This document shows, piece by piece, positions 23,573 through 34,684 of a DNA stretch of 64,000 nucleotides (position 1 is the first letter of the stretch; the number at the start of each line of letters is the position of its first letter). The DNA lies in contig OZ010786.1 of the NCBI GenBank assembly GCA_963932465.1, forward strand, positions 532,087,073 through 532,151,072. The letters run 5' to 3'. The notes under the pieces were generated by a model. The model was not told where the DNA came from. It searched no databases and saw nothing but the letters and a program-made list of their open reading frames with translations. The stretch is from Maratus speciosus (lineage: Eukaryota > Arthropoda > Arachnida > Araneae > Salticidae). A program made the position numbers and the translations under genes.

Positions 23573-23680
23573 CGATAAAGCTTTATAATGGTTTTTAAAA
23601 GACCCTTAATGCAAATTAAATAAGACAGATAAAAATTCTGCAATCTGGAACATAAAGAGTTTTCGTTAAAATCAATATAT
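22571..23680 (+). repeat. 548-bp tandem array, units 1-2 and start of 3
   Basis: The block atttattttattcattttg occurs at 22640 and 23188; the block aatggtttttaaaaga recurs at 23018 and 23588, about 570 bp apart. The unit opens near ttctgcaa..ga(a)cataaa, seen at 22581 and again at 23635. Unit 2 carries a 38-bp A-run (23533-23570) where unit 1 has only a short A-rich patch. Unit 3 stops near 23680 and resumes at about 27945. Confidence 0.8.
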
Positions 23681-24074
23681 ATATAACCGTTAAATGAACA
23701 TTACCGACCACCAACAAAAACTGTGAAATTATGAATAAAATGACATCAACAAATACAGTTCCACACAACGCACTTATATATATATACTAGGGGGCTCTGC
23801 CCCCTGCAAGCGACGCTCGCCAAACCTCGTTCAGACACCGTAGATTCTAAAAACACGCTAATCTAATGGGTTTTAAAAATATTAGAGAAGATTGAATTAC
23901 ACTGAAAAAAGCTGTGCAGATCTCCCTGTAAACAGGTTTCCATTCAATTCTCTTTGATTGCAAAAATGTAAGGCCGAATTAGTTGCTATTAAGACATCCA
24001 GTGGTTGTTTTTGTTTTTGATTAAAGAGAATCAGTTAAACATTTGAAAAGAAGCTTAAATAAAATGAATTAAGT

Positions 24075-24389
24075 CTACAGAGTCTTTGTCTCCCGGTATT
24101 TTAAAACAATCTCTATAACAATAGCCTGGGTCATGTGACTAACATCAACAGTTGCGGATGGACCACTTCGCTTTTTATACTCTAGGTGCCATTTTGATAC
24201 TTTAATGTTTGCCAGGCACAGGTGATAAATCACCATCATTTCATCTATATTAAAATAGTTCAAGTCATCAACTGCCATAAACAAATAAGGTCTGATCCAT
24301 TTGCCTTTCATATAAAAGTTTGGCACAGATGTCATACACGCACCAATATATGATGTCATATATTGGTGCAATTTTTTTTCCGACGCCAA
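24075..24389 (-). CDS. Unidentified 104-codon frame, possible captured fragment
   Basis: The frame has balanced, non-repetitive composition (KGKWIRPYLFMAVDDLNYFN, later KWHLEYKKRSGPSATVDVSH), unlike the T-rich chance frames elsewhere. It ends with a plausible basic tail, LKYRETKTL, and a stop. Its first codons overlap an inverted-repeat motif (24344-24393), so the annotated start may be artificial. I do not recognise a family. It could be a captured exon, a piece of transposon protein, or chance. Confidence 0.25.
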   Translation of the reverse strand: MASEKKLHQYMTSYIGACMTSVPNFYMKGKWIRPYLFMAVDDLNYFNIDEMMVIYHLCLANIKVSKWHLEYKKRSGPSATVDVSHMTQAIVIEIVLKYRETKTL

Positions 24390-24489
24390 TTTGGGGAAAG
24401 CATCAACAGCATAAACAACAACATCCGGCTTACCATATCAAGCAAACGATACCTTGGCGCCAGTTAAGTACCCATTGCGTATATGACAT

Positions 24490-24875
24490 TGGCGACAGAA
24501 AAAAAATCGCGTCAATATGGGGCCGTATATGATATTTGTGCCGAACGTTTTCCATTTGATTAAATTTTCAATTTTTTTTTCGAATAAAACTACATAAATG
24601 TTCGCAAAGAATTATTGGTACTGTAATGCTAGCCGGGTGCAGATCTCTCCAAATAGTCCAGTGAATCTAGGATTCTGCATGGAAAGTTTTGGAGAAGTTT
24701 TTTTCTCTTTCTTCCTTTATGTTTTTTGGAGTGCTGAACACGATTTTAAACTTTGTCACCTCGTATCTGGTCTGCTTAAAAAGTTATAAGCGAAAACCAT
24801 GAAAAAAATGGGCTTTTTCGGGTTTTCCATTGTAGTCGCCTTAGGGTTAAACTTTTTTAAAAAAACTGCAGAGTT
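24490..24875 (+). repeat. Left arm of long inverted repeat
   Basis: Pairs with the arm at 26935-27300. The best-matched core contains ggaaagtttt, then gtcacctcgtatctggtctg, cttaaaaagttataagcgaa and ggttaaactttttt. A short related motif, atatgacat with an A-run and ggcg, occurs three times (24344-24393 inverted, 24480-24530, 27260-27310 inverted), marking the outer ends. Confidence 0.85.
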
Positions 24876-24999
24876 GTTCTCCCATTAGTGTCATTTTGGA
24901 ATCTTTGAAAGGCCTGGTTGATGTTCTTCGAAATGAGGCACATCGTTATCTTTATTGCTCAGGATGGGCCTTCACTTGGCTTAAAATATCCTAGAGAAT

Positions 25000-26040
25000 T
25001 CACTTGACAACCTCCATTTCTAAGTCATTTTCGGCGATGAAGGAGCTGAGATTGTCAAAATGGCCATCGCAGTTCAAACGAAGGTACGAACAAAACAAAC
25101 CTGCATTTCTATAGCCACAATTTCCACTGCAGTTTGTTTTAAATTTACAGTATTTTTTTTCGCAGAACAGCTTCTGGTGCGTGAGTTTGACAGTTTTCAT
25201 TGGTGTGGTGTTTCTCTTTGTTTTATTCCATCCCCATTTCTTAGCATTTTTACAGTTACCTAGTCATAGCTGTATTGGTAACATGTGTATCAAATTGCAT
25301 CTTCTGTTGGAGGAAGCGACATTATATATGCAGTGATCTTAAAAGAATTTGTAGTCTGACTGCAGTAATAATACGGTGAGCTAGTGCAGTACACTTGTTC
25401 TAGCATTTTTTAAGGTATCTTTTTCTTTTTATTAAAAATAGTGTTTCTATGAAAATCATTATGGTTTCTGAAATGAGAGACTCATTCTCTTTCAAATTTC
25501 GTCTGGAGGACGATATTGAGTAGATTTGTAAACCTGAGAACGAATATCTTCAGCCACTATATCCTGGCCATAATCTGAACAATACGCCGTCATTCTTCCT
25601 GGGGGAATGACCATCGTCGTTGATATTTAACATTACTCAAAATCTTGTGACATGTGTTCAAGAAGCAAAGAAAAGGTACCTTGTTTGCAGTGGTTTATAT
25701 AACAATATCTTCTTCACACTTGTTTAGAAGGCGTGATTTAACTGTTTTTACTGAAGAACAGTATTCACCTGCTTTAATCTAGTCTGTTAATTCTTCTATA
25801 GAAAACTGTTATTGTTCTGCATTTTCTTACAGATAAAATAAATGAGTTGCATAGCTGTGTCTATGTCAGAAACAAATGGACTTGTCTGCGTCTTTGTGGG
25901 TTTTGCGAGCTGATAGGGCTTTTTCATACATTTCAAAGAATACCGCCTATCCGCAGTAACCATGTCAGTCATGTGATTATGTTCATAGATTTTGGCAAGC
26001 ACCAGCTCATCATCATAATTTTCAGAAAGTAGTTTATCCT
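25000..26040 (-). pseudogene. Cysteine-rich transposon-linked protein, broken
   Basis: The upstream readable block (about 26030-25796) is DKLLSENYDDELVLAKIYEH followed by MTDMVTADRRYSLKCMKKPY and SDIDTAMQLIYFICKK. The downstream block (25263-25003) ends in FCEKKYCKFKTNCSGNCGYR, NAGLFCSYLRLNCDGHFDN, an acidic tail and a stop. An 'aeYH..C' block upstream and a CXC/tesmin-like tail (C.C...C...C.CRKAGL.CS..C..CDG..C.N) are what I recall of a widespread uncharacterised arthropod protein family found in mobile contexts. Several tail cysteines are lost (GYR for GCR). Stops and shifts between the blocks make it dead. Confidence 0.6.
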
Positions 26041-26934
26041 TTAAAAGGATTGTCAGTGTAGAATATGTTCCGTTCTGTTATTACTTTATGAATTTCTTTT
26101 AATTTAAAGTATTGTGGGATTTTTTCTCCAAACATAAAGTAACGTCTTTAAAGGAAATCTGTTGTACTGTTGAACGGTTGGTTTCTACGTCTTCAGAAAT
26201 CTTCTGCAAGTTGCAGCAATGTGTTTTCCGTTTGTGTACTGTTTACGGCCGTTTTTATGGATCATTAGAGACTCCTTGTTCAATAAATAATTACTTCACA
26301 CATCTTTTCGTTTTTTACTTGCTAATCAGAAAGTCTCCACACCTTTTGATTTCACTTCTGTTACTTTAGTTCCGCCCATTAACTCCGTTTCATAGATAAA
26401 ACGCTTTTCTGCCAACATGAATATCACTTCGTGTCTCACAGAATCGTTTTAAAACATATAATTTTTAATGGGAGAACAAGTCTGCATTTCTTTTTTTCCT
26501 GTTTACAATCTTCCACTTATGTTAATATATTAAACTTATAATATTTATAATTGTACAGTTATAATCATGTAATAGTTATAATCAGGTTGGCAGGAAAATA
26601 AAAAAAATGGTACTCTCATCTGTTCGGAGTATTTGTGTTTTATATTTTTCTTAATTACCCGATTTCAATTTATTTTGTTAATAAATATATAAAAGGCTTA
26701 AAACTTGGTAAGCAGATGTTAACATATTCGAAATGCAACTACAATTAACTAAAAAGTGTCAAATTAGTGATTGAAATGGATGCATTGTGGTTGAATTGCG
26801 TTTTCGTCCTCCGATGATGGAATTTGACTATATCGCTAAAATTCTTTTTGCTCGTATTGCCAAAAGTATTCATCTTAGAAAAAAACATTGCATATAAAAT
26901 TTGTAGGAAATTTTCTCTAGTTTCATTTGGTGCA

Positions 26935-27300
26935 GCAGTTTTTTCAAAAAAGTTTAACCCTCTAGCGACTATAATGGAAAACCCGAAAAAACCCAATTTT
27001 ATTCATGGTTTTTCGCTTATAACTTTTTAAGCAGACCAGATACGAGGTGACAAAGTTTAAAATAGTATTCAGCACCCCAAAATACATAAAGAAAGAAAGA
27101 AAAAAATCCAAAACTTTCCAGGCAGACGCCTTTTTAGGTCTAATTTTACTGGACTTTTTTTTCAAATCGCCAGTTGGTATTTCTTTTTCGAGTGGTAAAT
27201 TAAACTATTGATTTGAAGTTGAAACCAAATGTAATGGTTTGTTGCATTATTTAATATTTGGCCAGATGTCATATACGCCCCGCAGGTTTGGCGTGATTTT
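26935..27300 (-). repeat. Right arm of long inverted repeat
   Basis: Reverse complement of 24490-24875 with small gaps. The stretch gtttaacccTCTAGCGACTA differs from the left arm by few bases. The arms enclose the cysteine-rich protein remnant, which is the layout expected of a TIR transposon of about 2.8 kb. Confidence 0.85.
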
Positions 27301-27944
27301 TTTTACGAAAATTTGGCGAAAACCTTGTTTTCGAATAATAATTACATATGTATTTTTTGCACTACTTAGGTATCCCGCCGACCAAAAATCTATCGCCAAA
27401 CTATAAGATAAGAAAGTAAATTCCCTCGCTCCTCGTCGATACAACAGTATAAATACTCAAATAAGTAGAGCGCGAACGGATACATTATTAGTCGAGAACT
27501 AACTCCAGGAAAGAAAGGGGGGAGATCGGGACAGGAGACAGGCTACAATTCGATGAGAAGGGTGGCGAACGTGTGACGTCAATAATAAAAACTTTATACT
27601 CTGCGTCAGTATTAAAATGCAATGAATTGCTGGCGGGAAGCTTGCAAGGAACTGAGGGGAAAAGAACATCATCGAACAAATGCTATTAAAAACATTCGAA
27701 ACAAAAATTCTTTAGTTTTAGAAAAAAATGAAAAAAGTAATTTAATCTGTTTTAAGATTAGACGAATGGATTAAGGTTTTTAGAATAATAAAAGAATACT
27801 CAGGTTTAAATGCATGAAATAAAAGACAAAACATATTGAGATATTATTAAATATAGGTAAAAAAGTAAAAATATTAAGAATTTGGAATAGTTTTACTAAG
27901 ATAAAAGGGCGAAAATTTTATTATTACATTTATCTATATTCAAC

Positions 27945-28560
27945 AACATATTTATTTTATTCATTTTGTATTTCCAATGCTATAAGACGATATCTGTTTG
28001 TAAAATATTGAAATTATAAATACTTATATACTAGAATTATAATTGTATGGGCATAACAAATCCGTGCAAAAATATAATTAAGTTAAAGTTTCTGTCGAAA
28101 ATGGTGGAGTTAAAAACAAATTTGTTGTATAGTAAATGATATATATCCTGAATTAAATAAGACAAACATATTTGTTTAATAAAAAAAAAAACATTTATGC
28201 GAGCTCTCTTTATGGCATTTGATAATGGTATGTTTTACAAATACATTACTGTTGCGTGTATATTTGAGGAGTTTGCTTAAACTAGTGTAAAAAAAAGTAT
28301 AAAACTAGTACAAAAGATTCCATTAAGTTCTATAATGGTTTTTAAAAGATCATTAATGCAAAGTAAATAATTCTCAAACTTGTACTTTGAAACATTTATG
28401 GGAGCCCAACTAATTATTTCAATTACTGTTACATAAATAATTTTAAATGTTTTGTAACATTTAAATGTAAAAAAAAAAAACGTACGTCCGAAGAAATTAA
28501 ATTGAAGATTTGTTTAGATTTCGTAATGCACAAGTACTTAAATGCATTTTTTTAATTTAA
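27945..28560 (+). repeat. 548-bp tandem unit 3, right part
   Basis: Repeats the unit blocks in the same order: atttattttattcattttgt (27948), aatggtttttaaaagatcat (about 28332), and a gtccaa/gcccaa...ttagtt-type segment near 28400. It lies 4.3 kb from the left part of the array and in the same orientation. Confidence 0.75.
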
Positions 28561-29205
28561 CTAAATGTAATACCTATATGATCTATTGATTTTAATTATG
28601 GCATAAAAAATAAACAGTAACTAATATTAATCTTTGTTTTTGCAGGAGAATAATATGTCAAGTTTAAAATTTCACTAGTATGATTAATTGTATCAAATGA
28701 CATTTACAGATTGCCCTGAGCTCTCGTCAACATTTATAATGCATAAGAAGGGATCAAACACCTGCTAGATTTTACCGTTCATTCAGTTTAGTTGTTAAAA
28801 TCAATTAATGTATATTTCAGTATTCTAATTGTAAAGATAAGTGATGTAAAGTAATTGCAATTTAAAGTTTTAGAGGGAAAATGTGATACTGATACTAAAA
28901 CAAAATAATACTGTATCTAACTCTTACAATGCTGAATAGTGGGTTATATTTCTTAGTGAAAAAAATTTCTTTTTTGCATTTTTTGTATTCTTTAAGAGTG
29001 TAGATTGTTACAAAAAATGGCCCCGATATTTTATGTCCGTACAGAATGTATTGCTCGTTGAACATAACGTTATGGTAAAACTTTAAACTTACGTTTCTCG
29101 GACCCACGTTTTTAAAAATTTTCTAATATATATATTTTTTAATTATTCGAACAATTTTCTTATTTTTTTTAAAATGCTAATTGGTTTTGGTTAAAAATTA
29201 TTTTT
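28561..29205. other. Unassigned AT-rich DNA
   Basis: No element ends or protein family are recognised. The 70-codon minus-strand frame at 28895-29107 has no supporting signal. Confidence 0.4.
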
Positions 29206-29209
29206 GTTT

Positions 29210-30409
29210 AAACATTACAGGTACCAAACGATTGGAAAAAGTCTACTTTTAAATGATGCATATAAAGTTTGCTTAGGGGACATCTACAAATCACCAACAG
29301 ACTAATCATTCTTTTTTGTTTCTGAAACTTTTTTTTTCAATAGCAACTCCGAATTTTGACACTATATTTAAATCTAAGGTTCAAACTATGCATAGAAATG
29401 AAATTTCAAGCCATTTGGATGTTAAGTTTTTGAATTATAAATATTCAAAATTTAGAGCTACTAATGTTAAATTACATTTTCATATTTTTATTAATATCTC
29501 CTTAAATTATAAAACTAATACGATATTTCATTTGTTTGATTATGATACTAAAAAACCAAACATAAACACATTGAATTTGTAATTTAAAAAAATTCATAAT
29601 ATGAATTATGAATTATTAAATTAATATTAGAAAAAAATGTGAAATGCAACCTACAATTTTTGTGATAGACTATTATTTATTAAGTATTGCTAGATGCCAA
29701 TTCTCAATTTCAATTTTTCCATCCAAGTAATTTTCGATTAATGAGTATAGAATGTCAAAATGACTGTTTAAGGGGTCATTTATGATGCCCAGAAAAGCAT
29801 AATAATAATAAAAAACCCAAAAAAAAACATAATTTGCTCATTTTAATGAGACATTAAGGCTAATGTCAAACGAACATCTATTTGCACGCTTTTAGTTTTT
29901 GAAGCACATGCTAGCGAAGGTGTAGGAAGCCTGTAGGAAGGAAAAAGCGTGGAGACGTTCGTCTGACATTAGCCTTAGGCTGGTAAGAGTCGAAGCGTAT
30001 TAAGCTAGTGAGATATTCATATTGGTAAAAAATAATACAGTGATAGATGTGACATAGTCATTCTGAAGCATTTTAACTATCGAGTACAGAACTTCAATTA
30101 GGATACAGCCCCTAAAATATGCTCATTTTAAAATAATTAATTTCTTGGTAACTAATCGTAAGAATTTCATGAAAACTTGGATATAGGCTAATTGAAGAGT
30201 GTAGAATATATTTATGATGTCATTCTCGGCTATTGCTGTTGAAAAAACAATGTTTTGGTTATTTTTAATATGTAGATTGCCCGTTGGCAAATTTTATAAA
30301 TATCATTTTAAATTAGGCTTTTTTTCAAATCGTTTGGTACCAGTAAATATCTTCTACAATAATTTGTTGCAGAGTTAGTGGGGGCTGTTTTCATTTTTTT
30401 CCATTACTG
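29210..30409 (+). mobile_element. TA-type element, copy 1 (left end worn)
   Basis: The right end is ctgttttcatttttttccat then tactg and TA. Reverse-complemented, about 130 bp of it match the left end of the copy at 45965-47040. The inner segment ggtaccaaacgattgg at the left is preserved, but the outermost 70 bp are lost. A smaller inverted-repeat insertion (29857-29977) sits inside and is absent from the other copy. An 88-codon frame (29316-29582) resembles a frame in the second copy, probably through shared noncoding sequence. Confidence 0.8.
29857..29977. mobile_element. Small inverted-repeat MITE, about 121 bp
   Basis: The arms aggctaatgtcaaacgaaca and gttcgtctgacattagcctt pair, followed inward by gcacgctttt/aaaaagcgt. 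The other copy of the host element (45965-47040) lacks this segment, supporting a later insertion. The target duplication is unclear. Confidence 0.75.
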
Positions 30410-30577
30410 TACTTTTAATTGTAATCTCTGTTTTCTAAAAAAAATGCGAGATGATTACTTATCAATGATTACATAGATTTCTCCTAAATTAATACTTGCT
30501 TCGATGCATTTAACTTGAAGATTTTATCCCATCCTTCTTCCTCATTTTAAAGAGATTTGATAAACTGTTGTTATTGT

Positions 30578-31030
30578 TCATTAAATTGTTGTTCTTCTCA
30601 TCTAAACTTTGTTATACTGAATGGTTTGTCACAAAGTAAGATATAAATACAGATAGAAATAGACATAAATTATCTTTACAATAAGGTATTAACGATTTCA
30701 AACTAACATTCAACTAAAATAAAAAGAATAACGTCAAGTTTATAGAAAAGTATTGCAAAACGTAAGTATTGCTAAGTATTGCAAAACGTTTACAATAACG
30801 GTAGTTTTTTTACGTTAAATTGTTGTACTTTGCATCTAAATTCAGTAATCCTGAGATGTCTGATACCAATGTAAAAGGCAAAATCAGATAAAAATAGACA
30901 TAAATGATAGTGACAACAATGTATTAAATATTTGAAGTAATGTTCACATAAAATAACAACCATAATATAAAATTTACATAAAATGCTAAATATTACATTA
31001 ATTTTGCATAAAATAGCAACGTACATTTTA
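30578..31030 (+). repeat. Diverged tandem duplication, about 235-bp period
   Basis: ttaaattgttgt, catctaaa, cagataraaatagacataaa and a following aaataa-rich segment recur in order from about 30580 and from about 30815. Divergence is considerable. Confidence 0.5.
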
Positions 31031-31208
31031 TTGACTAAAATGGTTCAAATCACAAGTTTCTTTTTACAGACGTTGTTTGCATATCAAGTTCATACACTTA
31101 TCAGGCCTGATATATTACTACATTTAGTCTTCAAAAGAAAACAATCGATAATGAAATAACATGAAAATAAATCATTCTAAAAAATCTGTTAATAAAAGAA
31201 ATCAATAC

Positions 31209-31251
<43 letters not shown>

Positions 31252-31854
31252 GCACAAGAAATCGCTATATACCACCATTTCTATTTTTAATTGAGACAAA
31301 GAAAGTTTGCCTTAAGTAATACTTTCACCTCTTCTTATTATTTCCGTAATTTAAGAGTAAATAAGAGACAAATGGTCTTTTTTATGATTGTACTTAACGC
31401 TTACGGGACATATGATTAAATACTGCCTGTATATATTCGAGATCCATTAAATAAACACAAATACAATAAAATAAATTTTTGTTGTCCGATAGCGCTCGGC
31501 AGTATACACGAAAAAATAATTTAAGTAAGCAAATAATTTTTTTCAAAGGATATTTAACATAAAATACGGACAAAAAATCCCTTCTTTCAAACACCATAAA
31601 AATAAGATATGTGTAGGCATTTCCAAAAATGTTTATTTTTCTTTCCAGTCTTTTATACTATGTGCAACATGGAATGCAGGAACATAAATAAGAAGAAAAG
31701 GTAAGTATTTTAGTAAAGGCATTGCTCATTCCTTAAATTTATGTGTTATTAGAATTTTTTTCTCTTTGTTTGGTTTCATTGTATCGCACAAGTTTGTTTA
31801 ATATGATACAATTTCCAACGTATGGAAAATTTTAGGTTTGGTATAATTAAAAAT
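31031..31854. other. Unassigned AT-rich DNA with 39-bp A-run
   Basis: An uninterrupted A-run lies at 31212-31250. No coding or element structure is recognised. Confidence 0.5.
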
Positions 31855-31860
31855 AAAAAA

Positions 31861-33862
31861 GTCCTTCCGTCCAGTGCCGGGAGGAAGAGGTAGCTTTCAT
31901 AATCCTTATTTAAAAAAAGCCAACTTATATCATGCAAACACACGAAGCTCAATTTAGTGGAAAACGAATATAGGAGATTCAATACTAATTTTTATCAATA
32001 TAATGAATGAGAATTTCTCGAAATTAGTCAGCTTTATCCAAGCTGCTTTTCTTTAAAGTAACTTATATTTGGCTGAATTTCTTAAAGTGCCTGTCATTTT
32101 AAGACAACATGGTGGATGAGGCTAAGTAATGAACTTGGTCGAGACCTTAGTAATTGCTGTGCACATGCTCACTCACATCGGAATCGGTCAATATATATAG
32201 GAGTGCTCTCGCATGCAAAAAATCAGATTTTTCAAAATGTCACCCACAATAGAAATTGAAACTGCTATATCTGAGCCATTTTTTAAGGTAAAGACAAACA
32301 AAAAATGCTCCTGAATCCTTATATCAAGATGAAATACTTAAGAAAGAAACCTTTTTCAATTTCTAATTGTTTTGCACCTCACTTTAAATATATATATATA
32401 TTTTTTAATTTAATGGCCGCCATTTTGAAACAAGATAGCTGATGAATCTGGCCAGCGAACTTGGTCGAGGTGTTGATGTATACTATCCACATGCCTTCTT
32501 ACATCGAAATAGGCGAATACGTGTGTTATCGCGTGACAAATACAAGATCGTTTCAAAATGTTAGCCATGTTAGAAATTCAAAGTCCTATAAATCAAGCAT
32601 TTTTTAAGATATCAACAAAAGAACAAATTTTCAGAAACAAAAACTGCTGCGGAATCTTTGTATCAAGGCCAAACACATAAAGCAAATCTTGTTCATTTTC
32701 CAATTTTTTAATACCTCATTTTGAATTTTAAATTTAATTTTTTTTAAATGGCAACCCTTTTGAAACAAGATGGCGAATGAAGCTGGCCAACGAACTCAGT
32801 CGAGACATTGGTATGTACTATGTACAGACCAAGTTACATCCAAATAGGTTCATAAATACGCCTGTTATCGCGTGACAAAAATCAGGTCGTTTTAAAATGT
32901 CAGCCACAAGACAAATTCAAAATGCTATTACTCAGCCATTTTTTTTTAGATATAGACGAAAGAAAAACTGTTCCGGAATCTTTGTATTAAGGTCAAACAC
33001 ATACAAAAAAATCTTTTTCATTTTCCAATTTTTTGGTATCTCATTTAATTTTTTTTATTTTTTAATTTTTTTTAAATTGCCGCCATTTTGAAACAAGATG
33101 GCAGATGAAGCTGGCCAACGAACTCGGTCGAGATATTTGTATGTACTATGTACACACCAAGGTACATCCCAGTCGGTTCATAAATACGCCTGTTATTACG
33201 TGAGAAAAATCAGGACGTTTCAAAATGTCAGCCACGCTAGAAATTCAAAATGGTATAACTCAGCCATTTCTTAAGATATAGACGAAACAAAAACTGCTCC
33301 CGAATCTTTTTATCAAGGTCAAACACATAAGAAGAAAATATTTTTTCAATTTTCAATTTTTGGTACCACATTTCAAATTTAAATTTTTCTTAAAAAATTA
33401 AATGGCCGCCATTTTTAAACAAGATGGCGGATGAAGCTGGCCAACGAACCCGGTCTAGACATTGGTATGTACTATGTATAAACGAAGTTACATCCAAATC
33501 GGTTCATAAATACGCCTTTTATGGCGTGACAAAATTCAGGACGTTTCAAAATGTCAGCCACGCTAGAAATTCAAAATGCTATAACTCAGCCATTTTTTAA
33601 GATATAGACGAAACAAAAACTGCTCCGGAATCTTTGTATAAAGGTCAAATACATAAGAAAAAAATATTTTTCCATTTTCAATTTTTTGGTACCACATTTC
33701 AAGTTTTAAATTTTTTAAAAAATTTTAAATGGCCGCCATTTTGAAACAAAACGGCGGATGAAGCTGTCCAACGAACTCGGTCGAGACATTAGTATGTACT
33801 ATGTACACACCGAATTACATCGAAATCGGTTCATAATTACGGGAGTTACAATGTGACATAGG

Positions 33863-33932
<70 letters not shown>

Positions 33933-34055
33933 TTTGAACGGAGGGTGGTTTCGGGGTCTGGGGGTCATGATCGATGAAAATATACCAAAATTTTTTGAAA
34001 TCGCTTTCCTCCGAACGGCTGCAATAGGTAGCTTTTTTGTAAAGAAAGCTACCTA
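31861..34055 (+). mobile_element. 2.2-kb composite repeat, copy 1 (six 326-bp units)
   Basis: It opens with ccttcc(g)..agtgcc(g)ggagg, a hairpin, then gaggtagctttc. Six tandem units follow, with the marker gaac..ggtc at 32131, 32457, 32792, 33120, 33446 and 33773 (spacing 326-335 bp). After these come a TA microsatellite (33864-33928), a G-rich block with ggggtctgggggtcatgatc, and a terminal hairpin with stem aggtagcttt/aaagctacct. Units contain ggccgccattttgaaacaag, then atggcgg and catccaaatcggttcataaa. The 5' gtagcttt motif repeating in the 3' hairpin, plus a microsatellite near the 3' end, recalls Helentron-derived (HINE/DINE-like) elements; that class is inferred. No protein. Confidence 0.85.
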
Positions 34056-34149
34056 ATACCATGTATAATGAATCCATTCATTAACGTAAACATCTACAAG
34101 ATACGACGAAATGGATTGGAAGAAAATTAAATTTATAAATTTAATTTTT

Positions 34150-34330
34150 TATATTTATGCATTATGTCGAAATAATGAATATATTATTTTGCATGAGTTT
34201 TTGCATTGCTAACTCTACAGGTATAGGCTGCAGAGTAAAAAAATAGACACAACCCGGGACTCGAACCTAGTCAGTGGTATGGCGCAACATCGTTCTAGCG
34301 ACTTAATCAGCGACGATACCAGCCGGGCAC
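34150..34330 (-). repeat. tRNA-derived SINE (minus)
   Basis: Minus-strand head gcccggctggtatcgtcgct and box B aggttcgagtcccggg, followed by a tail containing agttagcaatgcaaaa. It faces a related plus-strand copy at 34685-34850, giving a head-to-head pair. Anticodon-arm pairing is not convincing, so it is not a tRNA gene. Confidence 0.6.
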
Positions 34331-34684
34331 TCCTCATATTATATGTTGGCAAGGCTACATCCTCAGTGCAAGATGGTATATCCTCATGAGTCACAACTAT
34401 GTGGCAAACATGAGATGGAAATAATCCCTGAAATCGCTAAACGGCTGTATAAATATAGTTTTGTTTTACAGTTTATTTAATCATCTTTAATAGGAGGTAA
34501 TTTTGCCATTAGATAAGGCGAAGGAAATTACTTTAAAATACTGGTGTTCAGAGCACTTTGAGCCTCGATTTACACGGGACACCTTGAAAAACTACTTGTG
34601 ACACATGAAAATATTGCTTCTTGCGCTTTGGATGCAGTCTTGTCAACATATAAAAGTATCGGGTGAAAGACTGCGTATTGTCAA
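34331..34684. other. Spacer between two facing SINEs
   Basis: No frame or RNA fold is recognised. It separates the two SINE copies. Confidence 0.4.

Larger units (their letters stand above)
23787..27940 (-). mobile_element. Insertion splitting the 548-bp array; Helitron-like end
   Basis: On the minus strand the left boundary reads GGGGGCAGAGCCCCC (a 6-bp-stem hairpin) and immediately CTAG, with T as the next host base. A hairpin plus CTRR next to an A/T target is the 3' signature of Helitrons. The right (5') end could not be located, so the full extent is inferred from where the interrupted array resumes. The interval holds the inverted repeats and protein remnants listed separately. No Rep/helicase coding is visible. 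Confidence 0.5.

Noticed and set aside
31861..34055. Tandem units considered as a CRISPR-like or satellite-only array
   Set aside because: Units are 326 bp with no short unique spacers, and the array has defined hairpin ends in two copies.
34246..34330. Functional tRNA gene
   Set aside because: Box B is good, but the cloverleaf pairing is poor and the body continues as a SINE.
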